Source: Liberibacter brunswickensis
GTDB lineage: Bacteria; Pseudomonadota; Alphaproteobacteria; Rhizobiales; Rhizobiaceae
Assembly: GCF_036858155.1 (NCBI RefSeq)
Contig: NZ_JAAEJX010000008.1
Location: 1 to 64,000 of the forward strand
DNA length: 64,000 nt
Direction of reading: 5' to 3'
The notes below the pieces were generated by a model that saw nothing but the letters and a program-made list of their open reading frames with translations, did not search any database and had not been told where the DNA came from. Shown piece after piece: positions 57,636 through 64,000 of the stretch. Within the stretch, counting starts at the first letter, position 1; every line of letters starts with the position of its first letter. Position numbers and translations under genes: made by a program.

Positions 57636-59831
57636 TTATAAAAAATTTTGTGGATCCATATCAAATTGCACCCGTAATGAATGAGTTTTTTTAGGGGCAT
57701 TATCATACATATGTAAGAAAAAACTTTGTAAATTAGAATTACGTTTTCCATGAATTAAAAGGCGAAAACGATAACGACCTCGCAACATAAATAATTGAGA
57801 TTCAGCTGGGCCAAAAATCACAATGTCAGGCGATTTTGGAGCATTTTCTTTTAAATTATACGCATATTTCTCTACTTCTTGACATTTGTTTCCCGAAATA
57901 ATAACAGAAGCTAGACGACCAAATGGAGGTAAACCAACTTCTTTTCTTGAACGAATTTCAGACGAATAAAAAGAATCCACATCTCCTGAAATCAGAGATT
58001 GTATAACTGGATGTGTAGGCTGATAAACCTGAATCAACCCCATGCTCTTGAGACCAAACCGACCAGCACGACCTGTAACCTGAGATAATAATTGAAAAGT
58101 TCTTTCAGAAGATCGCAAATCTGCATTAGCAAAACCGAGATCACCATCAACTACTCCGACTAAAGACATACGCGGGAAATTATGACCTTTTGCAACAATT
58201 TGTGTACCAATAACAATATCAACTTTTCCTTTGGCAATTTCTTCTAACTGCAGCCGCAATTTCTTAACACCACCCTCTAGATCCGAAGATAGAATAGAAA
58301 TCTTAGCTAAAGGAAAATAATCATGCACTTCCTCAGCAATACGCTCTACTCCAGGACCACAAGAGATCATCTTCCCAAATGAACCACAAACAGTACAGGA
58401 TTGTGAATAGATCGTAAAATAACCGCATTGATGACAGTATATTTTTTTTTTATAACGATGTTCTACTAACCAAGATGAACAATGAGGACATTTGAGCTTA
58501 TGACCACATACTTGACACAAAGTCAATGGCGCATATCCCCTACGATTTAAAAAAAGTAACGTTTGTTCATTCTTTTCTAAAGTATTCTTTATACTGTCTA
58601 CCATTTCTAAAGAAAGAAATTTTCCTTTTGCTATTGACTGATCTCTCATATCAATTACTCGCAAATGTGGCAAAGGACTGTTGCGATATCTTGTAGTTAA
58701 ATGGAAAGAACGATAACGCCCACACATTCCATTAACCCGACTCTCTATAGATGGAGTAGCTGAGACAAGAACAACAGGAAAAGATTCAATCTTTCCTCGA
58801 ACAATAGACATATCACGAGCATTATACAGAACACCATCTTCCTGTTTATAAGAAACATCATGTTCTTCATCTATTACAATAAGACCTAATTTTTTAAATG
58901 GGAGGAATAAAGCAGACCTAACCCCAACCACTACAGATATAGATCCTCTAGCTATTTGTCTCCAAATTTTTTCACGCATATTAACAGGAAGAGAAGAATG
59001 CCATTCGACAGGCTTGACACCAAAACGATTATAAAAACGATCTAAAATAGCCGATGTAAGAGAAATCTCGGGCAACAAAATCAATATTTGCTTTCCTAAA
59101 TGTAAAGAAGCAGCGACAATCTCTAAATAAACCTCTGTTTTTCCAGAACCTGTTATCCCACTGATAAGCGAAACAGAAAAACCCTTATCACATAGAGGGA
59201 CAATCTTCTCAACCACCTCTTGTTGTTTCTCATCCAATCTAGGCGAAGACAAATGTAGATTTGGTGCGTCTACAATAGGAGGGATAACTTCAAAAATTTG
59301 TTTAATAACCCCTTGTCCCTTTAATCTATTGATAACATTAGAGGATACTTGAGCAACACGTATTAAATCTTTTATCCTCCATATTGAACCATCTTTTATT
59401 TCATTTAATACACGAAGACGCGCTTCCGTATTAATTCGAGGAAGAATCCCAGTAAATTGAATTTTTTCTTCCACTTTTTCTGTTTCCGAAAGAGAAGAAA
59501 CAACCATACGAGCGACTAATCCTAATGAAGAACATGTATATTTTGAAACCCATTTTATAAATTCACACATATGTCGTGACAATGGAGGACAGTCCAAAAC
59601 ATAGTCTATATGACGTAATTTACAATTATCAATCTCTTTCTCGTATCCTTGATTATACCATACTACTCCCAGAACAGTACGTGATCTGATAGGAACCCTT
59701 ACAATAGCACCTAATTCTACATTCATTTCACATGGAGCCAAATAAGTATATGGGCCAGAAACCGATTGTAGAAGCAGCACAACAACACGATAATGCACTA
59801 CTTCTCCTAAAGAGGATTCTGAAAACAACAA
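57636..59831 (-). CDS. priA: Primosomal replication protein PriA (helicase)
   Basis: A 731-aa superfamily 2 helicase that restarts stalled forks. Walker A is GITGSGKTE, motif II is DEEHD in VIDEEHDVSYKQ, and the zinc region has eight Cys from CQVCGHKLKCPHC to CHQCG and CTVCG. Later motifs IGTQIVAKGHNFPRMSLVGV and LLSQVTGRAGR are present, and the C-terminus is RVQFDMDPQNFL. The N-terminal 3'-OH-binding domain is present. The start is TTG 59831 with GGGAGA upstream. Confidence 0.96.
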   Translation of the reverse strand: MLFSESSLGEVVHYRVVVLLLQSVSGPYTYLAPCEMNVELGAIVRVPIRSRTVLGVVWYNQGYEKEIDNCKLRHIDYVLDCPPLSRHMCEFIKWVSKYTCSSLGLVARMVVSSLSETEKVEEKIQFTGILPRINTEARLRVLNEIKDGSIWRIKDLIRVAQVSSNVINRLKGQGVIKQIFEVIPPIVDAPNLHLSSPRLDEKQQEVVEKIVPLCDKGFSVSLISGITGSGKTEVYLEIVAASLHLGKQILILLPEISLTSAILDRFYNRFGVKPVEWHSSLPVNMREKIWRQIARGSISVVVGVRSALFLPFKKLGLIVIDEEHDVSYKQEDGVLYNARDMSIVRGKIESFPVVLVSATPSIESRVNGMCGRYRSFHLTTRYRNSPLPHLRVIDMRDQSIAKGKFLSLEMVDSIKNTLEKNEQTLLFLNRRGYAPLTLCQVCGHKLKCPHCSSWLVEHRYKKKIYCHQCGYFTIYSQSCTVCGSFGKMISCGPGVERIAEEVHDYFPLAKISILSSDLEGGVKKLRLQLEEIAKGKVDIVIGTQIVAKGHNFPRMSLVGVVDGDLGFANADLRSSERTFQLLSQVTGRAGRFGLKSMGLIQVYQPTHPVIQSLISGDVDSFYSSEIRSRKEVGLPPFGRLASVIISGNKCQEVEKYAYNLKENAPKSPDIVIFGPAESQLFMLRGRYRFRLLIHGKRNSNLQSFFLHMYDNAPKKTHSLRVQFDMDPQNFL

Positions 59832-60329
59832 CTCTTAATCTCCCATAATTCAACTTAGATAGCCTTGTTTTATAACAAAATAAACAATAACTTTTTAGTA
59901 TTTAAGTCAAATAATCAGATATATTACCAATATAATGATTTATATTCCAAGGACTGGAATTCAATAATGTAAATCTACAATTTTGATAATAAATACAAAA
60001 ATAATAGAATTATAACATTATCAAATATATCACGATTTTTAAATTATCTTAATAAAATGATGGTCAAAAAACCTTTTAATAAATAATTTAACTATATTAA
60101 ATATAAATTTATAGGAATTTAGTTATAAATTTCGTTAATTATATATTAATATTTTTTAAATTTAAACAATAAAAACTACAATATACCTTATAGTACAAGA
60201 CTGTTCCTAAACAAATCATGCCATTAAAGTATGATAATAATTTATATCAACAAACTAATACTGATTTATGAAAAATATTATTTTATGCTTATAACTCAAA
60301 TATTATAACATATTATCAAAAAAACATAA
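59832..60329. other. 498-bp AT-rich gap, no gene seen
   Basis: This gap lies between rirA and priA. I see only AT-rich spacer; no tRNA, no ORF with a ribosome site and no strong hairpin. Confidence 0.6.
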
Positions 60330-60764
60330 CTAACTTGCGTTAAGAGTTTTTTTAAAATTAGAACTATCGCGCACAAGACATTCAATAGAGTATTGAGATA
60401 ATACACCAAAAAAAGCATTAAGAGCTTCTTCAAATACATCACTCAACTCACAACTGCCAACCAAAGGACAATCAATCTTACGATCTTCAAAACATTCTGC
60501 TATACAGAAAGATTCTTCCGTCGCCTGCACTACATCTAAAAGAGTAATTTGATCTGCCGGCCGACAAAGAAGTACCCCGCCATTTCGTCCTCTAACAGTA
60601 TCAATTATCCCCGCTTTTACAAGAGGCTGTAAAACCTTAAATAAAAAGAGCTCGGATATACCACAAGATTCAGCAATCTGCGATATCCGATTAGGACGAT
60701 CACTATGAACGGCACAGTACATCAAAATACGTACCCCATAATCAGTTCTCTTTGTCAGATGCAT
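60330..60764 (-). CDS. rirA: Rrf2 family iron-responsive regulator RirA
   Basis: A 144-aa regulator with a winged helix (AESCGISELFLFKVLQPLVKAGI, then VRGRNGGVLL) and a cluster of three Cys at C91, C99 and C105, the same positions as the Fe-S ligands of rhizobial RirA; ELFLFKVLQPL and AECFEDRKIDCPLVGSC also match RirA rather than IscR or NsrR. RirA with its cluster represses iron-uptake genes when iron is plentiful. AAGGG precedes the ATG. Confidence 0.92.
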   Translation of the reverse strand: MHLTKRTDYGVRILMYCAVHSDRPNRISQIAESCGISELFLFKVLQPLVKAGIIDTVRGRNGGVLLCRPADQITLLDVVQATEESFCIAECFEDRKIDCPLVGSCELSDVFEEALNAFFGVLSQYSIECLVRDSSNFKKTLNAS

Positions 60765-60830
60765 TCCATTGCCCTTTATAAATAAGAATCAAAATATCAA
60801 TATTGAAAGTAATATAATTTATATGTTTCA

Positions 60831-60868
60831 AAAAATACGAAGAAAGGACGACATCGTCCTTTCTTCGT
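60831..60868 (-). terminator. Strong rho-independent terminator of hsp20
   Basis: On the minus strand a perfect 14-bp stem (ACGAAGAAAGGACG, loop ATGT, CGTCCTTTCTTCGT; 60868-60837) is followed by ATTTTTT. It lies 34 bp after the hsp20 stop and isolates rirA from hsp20 transcription. Confidence 0.95.
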
Positions 60869-60901
60869 TATCTATTCAAACTAAACTAAATTAATATAAA
60901 A

Positions 60902-61378
60902 TCATGCAGCTACGTCTTGTTTTTTACCTTCTATCATTTTTGCAGATTCTTTTTTTGAAGACTTTGAAATCTCAATACGACGTGGCTTCATCTTTTCTGG
61001 AATACTACGCAATAACTCTAAATATAAGAGTCCATTCTCTAAAGACGCAGAAACTACTTCTACGAAATCTGCAAGCTGAAAACGGCGTTCAAAAGCACGT
61101 TTTGCTATACCACGATGTAAATATTCCACTTCGTCTTTTTCTTCCGACTTCTTCTCTCCTCTAACCATCAAAATACCAGAATCAACCTCTATTGTGAGAT
61201 CAGAATAATCAAATCCAGCTACAGCGACCGTTATTCTATACGTATTCTCACCAACACGCTCTATATCGTAAGGGGGATAAGCAGAAGACTGGCCAGGAGA
61301 TCCTAAACCATCTAGCATCGAAAGAACAGTGTCATATCCAACTGCAGAATTATAAATACGGGAAACATCTAAACGCAT
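60902..61378 (-). CDS. Small heat-shock protein Hsp20 (IbpA type)
   Basis: A 158-aa alpha-crystallin-type chaperone. The N-terminus VSRIYNSAVGYDTVLSMLD is the class A IbpA pattern; the crystallin domain (about 38-130) ends with ASLENGLLYLEL (A-x-x-x-n-G-x-L). An I-x-I-like RRIEIS near the end serves oligomer contacts. It holds unfolding proteins for refolding by DnaK. It is preceded by a likely sigma-32 promoter and ROSE-type thermosensor and followed by a strong terminator. Confidence 0.94.
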   Translation of the reverse strand: MRLDVSRIYNSAVGYDTVLSMLDGLGSPGQSSAYPPYDIERVGENTYRITVAVAGFDYSDLTIEVDSGILMVRGEKKSEEKDEVEYLHRGIAKRAFERRFQLADFVEVVSASLENGLLYLELLRSIPEKMKPRRIEISKSSKKESAKMIEGKKQDVAA

Positions 61379-61450
61379 AACGTCCTCCTTATGAAGCGAC
61401 TATGTTATTAAAATCACCCTATCCTTAATAAAATAACTAAGAATAAGAGA
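61379..61450 (-). ncRNA. ROSE-type RNA thermometer in the hsp20 leader
   Basis: On the minus strand the hairpin next to the start is GTCGCTTC (61400-61393), loop ATAA, GGAGGAC (61388-61382). Pairs are G-C, U-A, C-G, a bulged G (61397), C-G, U-A, U-G and C-G. It buries the ribosome site AAGGAGG, 5 nt from the ATG. The UCGCU stretch equals the ROSE consensus U(U/C)GCU, where the bulged G makes the stem melt on warming. A second hairpin is just upstream: TATTCTTA (61445-61438), loop of 10, TAAGGATA (61427-61420), 8 pairs including one G-U. Known ROSE elements control small heat-shock genes of rhizobia. Confidence 0.82.
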
Positions 61451-61480
61451 CGTAGATCCTATAAGGCATCTACAAACTTA

Positions 61481-61509
61481 ATATAATAACGATGCAAAAA
61501 AATTTCAAG
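61481..61509 (-). promoter_or_regulatory. Heat-shock (sigma-32 type) promoter of hsp20
   Basis: On the minus strand CTTGAAA (61509-61503) is an exact match to the sigma-32 -35 consensus; the AT-rich TTATTATAT (61489-61481) follows at about 13 nt and could be the -10. A start near 61474 would give a leader of about 95 nt, enough for the two hairpins. The -10 is a poor match to the consensus CCCCATnT. Confidence 0.5.
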
Positions 61510-61624
61510 ATATCACACAAATTAGAAAAGAATAAATCTACACTTATTCAAGAATCAATATAAACAATATATTATATTAACACTATAGAAATATGTCTTT
61601 TTAATAATTCTAAAAAATTATATT

Positions 61625-62842
61625 TTAGACCACATTAAAATGATCAACAATCAAACTGCATATTTTATCTGCTATTTCCGACTTTAATAACTCAGGCCAA
61701 TCTTCTATTTTATCTGGGAAGACAATACTTACTTTATTGTGCTCTTTTCCTATAAAACTGGTTTCAGGCAAAATATAATTTGATACAATCAAGTCGGCTC
61801 CTTTATGTAATAGCTTTTCCCTAGCATTATCCACAAGACATTGTGTCTCAGCAGAAAATCCTACTACAAAAGACGGACGCAGTTTATGATGTCCTATAAT
61901 TTTTAGTATATCGGGATTCTCTTTAAACTCTATTCTTATAGTATCCCCCATATCTTTCCGTTTTATTTTTTCATCTGCAATCTCAGAAAATCTCCAATCT
62001 GATACTGCAGCTACCATAACCGCTATATCTACAGGTAACGTTTTCAAAACCTCTTGTAACATATCATCTGCACGCTCAACATGAATGGTTGTAACACCTG
62101 GAGGATCAACAATAGAAACAGGGCCTGATATCAATATTACTTCAGCCCCAAAACGTGCAAGAGATTCGGCAATTGCATGACCTTGTCGACCAGAAGAACG
62201 ATTTGTAATATAGCGCATGGGATCTAATGGCTCACACGTTGGCCCAGAAGTTACTACAGCTCGCTTGTCCTTCAAAAAAAGTTTTTTATCCCTAGATAAC
62301 AACAATGTTATATTTTTTATAATATCACGAGGTTCAGACATCCTTCCTAGTCCAGATCCATTGTTTTCAGCCATTGCACCGATCTCAGGGCCTATAAAAT
62401 AATATCCATCATTTTTTAAAACCTCAACATTACGTCTTGTAACCGACTTATCCCACATCATAAAATTCATAGCAGGAGCAAAAATAACAGGTTGATCTCC
62501 TCTCGCCAACAAAATAGCAGATGCCATATCACATACCATTCCATGTGCTACACGAGCAATAAAATTAGCAGATGCAGGCGCTACTACAAATATATCACAA
62601 TTGTTTGCTACTTTAATATGATTGTTGTCATGTTCATTTTCATAAGAAAATAAATCCATGAAGACATGACTGTTAGATAAAGAACTTACCATCAATGGAG
62701 TTATAAATTTTTTTGCTGAATCAGTCATAACAGGGATGACAAGAGCACCCCTTTCCTGCAATCGACGAATGAGTTCTAAACTTTTATAAATTGCAATGCT
62801 TCCACACATAATTAAAACAATTCGTTTACCCAAAATATTCAT
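61625..62842 (-). CDS. coaBC: Bifunctional CoaBC (phosphopantothenoylcysteine decarboxylase / synthetase)
   Basis: A 405-aa flavoprotein for two steps of coenzyme A synthesis. The CoaC part (to about 190) has APASANFIARVAHG and PAMNFMMWD, with the FMN-binding pattern; the CoaB part has TSGPTCEPLDPMRYITNRSSGRQGHAIAE and AAVSDWRF, KENPDIL. The E. coli ACG-type catalytic Cys region reads AMAENNGSGLGRMSEP here, with no Cys, so the decarboxylase may use a lineage-specific variant. It follows ubiB by 9 bp in one operon. Confidence 0.93.
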   Translation of the reverse strand: MNILGKRIVLIMCGSIAIYKSLELIRRLQERGALVIPVMTDSAKKFITPLMVSSLSNSHVFMDLFSYENEHDNNHIKVANNCDIFVVAPASANFIARVAHGMVCDMASAILLARGDQPVIFAPAMNFMMWDKSVTRRNVEVLKNDGYYFIGPEIGAMAENNGSGLGRMSEPRDIIKNITLLLSRDKKLFLKDKRAVVTSGPTCEPLDPMRYITNRSSGRQGHAIAESLARFGAEVILISGPVSIVDPPGVTTIHVERADDMLQEVLKTLPVDIAVMVAAVSDWRFSEIADEKIKRKDMGDTIRIEFKENPDILKIIGHHKLRPSFVVGFSAETQCLVDNAREKLLHKGADLIVSNYILPETSFIGKEHNKVSIVFPDKIEDWPELLKSEIADKICSLIVDHFNVV

Positions 62843-62851
62843 AGATAAACC

Positions 62852-64000
62852 TTATAGAATAGTAGCAATAATATAAAGAAGAGCCCCTAGAGTAATCCAT
62901 AAAATTAATTTTTCTAAAAGATAATATCTATAATGGGGAAATTCTTTTTTTGAAGAATTAAGAAAAATATTTTTTTCTGAAGATTCTAACAATAATTTAT
63001 AAATATTTTCTACTGGAGCAGAAAATTGAGGCACAGACTGCACAAGACGAAAAGCAGTTTTAAGGCCATCTTGAAAATCATTCATATAACGTTTAGGGCC
63101 AATATTATCACGAATCCATTCTTCAACAATAGGCTCAGATGATGTCCACATATTGAAATCCGGATTCAGCATACGGGCTACCCCCTCTACAACAACCATA
63201 GTTTTTTGAAGCATGACTAATTCTGGACGAGTCATCATATCAAATAGTTCTGTTATCTCAAAGAGCATGGTTAATAATTTACCCATAGAAATAGTATCAG
63301 ATGATTGCCCATGAATTGGCTCACCTATAGCTCGTATAGCCTGCGCAAAAGAAGAAGGATTATGATGACGTGGGACATAACCTGCTTCAAAATGAACATC
63401 TGCAACACGCTGATAATCACGAGAAATAAAACCATATAATATCTCAGCAAGAAAACGACGTTCCCTCTTGCTTAATCTACCTGTAATTCCCATATCCACA
63501 GCTACAATACACTCATTTGAATCAACAAATAAGTTTCCAGGATGTAAATCTGCATGAAAAAAACCGTCACGCAATGTATGCAATAAAAACGATTGTACAA
63601 GGACGACAGACAAACGCTCTAAATCATATCCATTAGCACGCAATTTCCCCGTATCAGATATCTTTATTCCATCAATCCATTCCATAGTAACGACATCACG
63701 TTCCGTCCTATTCCAATAGATTTTTGGAACTCGGAACCCTTGATCTTTAGCTATATTATCAGACATTTCAGAAAAAGCTGCAGCTTCAAGTCGCAAATCC
63801 ATCTCCATTTTCGTTACTTGCTCCAAGGTACGTACCACCGCCGAAAGACATAATCTACGCATCGAAGGAAATAACTTTTCTTGTATACGTGCAATAAAAT
63901 ACATCACTTGTATATCACGAAAAAAACGCTTTCTTATACCAGGACGTATAACTTTTACAGCTACTTTTCGACGTCCATTGATATCATGGATAATTGCTGG
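62852..64000 (-). CDS. ubiB: UbiB-type ABC1 kinase-like protein, N-terminal part outside window
   Basis: The frame is open to the right edge, so the gene is cut; 382 codons are visible. The visible part has AVKVIRPGI (kinase-like Lys loop) at about 12-20 from the edge, VVTMEWIDGIKI, HADLHPGNLFV and VAVDMGITGRL (ABC1 catalytic and metal loops), and a hydrophobic C-terminal tail (LILWITLGALLYIIATIL) that anchors it to the membrane. UbiB supports ubiquinone synthesis as an ATPase or kinase-like factor. It overlaps in operon logic with coaBC, 9 bp downstream. Confidence 0.93.
   Translation of the reverse strand, partial: PAIIHDINGRRKVAVKVIRPGIRKRFFRDIQVMYFIARIQEKLFPSMRRLCLSAVVRTLEQVTKMEMDLRLEAAAFSEMSDNIAKDQGFRVPKIYWNRTERDVVTMEWIDGIKISDTGKLRANGYDLERLSVVLVQSFLLHTLRDGFFHADLHPGNLFVDSNECIVAVDMGITGRLSKRERRFLAEILYGFISRDYQRVADVHFEAGYVPRHHNPSSFAQAIRAIGEPIHGQSSDTISMGKLLTMLFEITELFDMMTRPELVMLQKTMVVVEGVARMLNPDFNMWTSSEPIVEEWIRDNIGPKRYMNDFQDGLKTAFRLVQSVPQFSAPVENIYKLLLESSEKNIFLNSSKKEFPHYRYYLLEKLILWITLGALLYIIATIL

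Noticed and set aside
57479..57751. 90-aa frame across the (AT)n run
   Set aside because: It contains repeated Tyr-Ile from the AT repeat and overlaps the end of priA; not a real gene.
1..64000. CRISPR arrays, insertion sequences, toxin-antitoxin or secretion clusters
   Set aside because: I looked for regularly spaced repeats, transposases and paired small ORFs and found none that hold up.

Overview
The window reads as core chromosome of a very AT-rich, reduced alphaproteobacterium of the Rhizobiales. My best guess is a 'Candidatus Liberibacter' species. The signs are: G+C of roughly a third by spot counts, long AT-rich gaps, the atpHAGDC gene order, a C4-type 5-aminolevulinate synthase, an Rrf2 regulator with the exact RirA cysteine positions, HdaA next to purMN, a ROSE-like thermosensor before an hsp20 gene, and rhizobial gene neighbourhoods that look thinned out. 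The very low G+C would fit 'Ca. L. americanus' or a relative, but I cannot fix the species from the sequence alone.

Layout. 1-6 kb: the tail of a tyrosine recombinase at the left edge, then hdaA, purMN, two TadE/TadG-like pseudopilins and cysS. 6-12.4 kb: rarD, an Atm1-type ABC exporter, and an envelope lipid group (psd, pssA, a DUF218 protein, plsC). 12.4-19 kb: a methyltransferase divergent from gloB, rpmB, a J-domain protein, bolA, xerD, accA and an L,D-transpeptidase lipoprotein. 19-29 kb: a small gene that appears frameshifted twice, ygfZ, a tadD-like lipoprotein, uppP, a GST, an epimerase-like protein, a two-gene NitT/TauT-type ABC system (ATPase plus fused double permease), and an Omp25-type beta-barrel. 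29-41 kb: uvrC, pgsA, a DEAD-box helicase with a DbpA-type domain, an aspartate aminotransferase, tRNA-Tyr and tRNA-Gly, rlmB, hemA and pepP. 41-52 kb: a soluble FtsK paralogue, a DUF1311 protein, rluC, a phosphoesterase, rluD, rpoH, a large unknown membrane protein, purA and tRNA-Leu. 52-64 kb: the complete F1 ATP synthase operon, priA, rirA, hsp20, coaBC and a ubiB cut by the right edge.

How the genes fit together. Most are housekeeping: purine synthesis (purM, purN, purA), phospholipids (psd, pssA, pgsA, plsC), haem and iron (hemA, rirA, bolA, ygfZ, Atm1), ATP synthesis (atpHAGDC), chromosome handling (hdaA, xerD, ftsK paralogue, priA, uvrC), translation (cysS, rpmB, rluC, rluD, rlmB, three tRNAs) and heat stress (rpoH, hsp20). 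Three Tad pilus parts sit apart from any visible secretion machinery.

I see no CRISPR, no complete mobile element, no toxin system and no obvious unknown multi-gene system. The best finds are an RNA thermometer (ROSE type) with a sigma-32-like promoter upstream of hsp20, a small gene with two compensating frameshifts, a membrane-less FtsK paralogue, and a recombinase tail next to hdaA.
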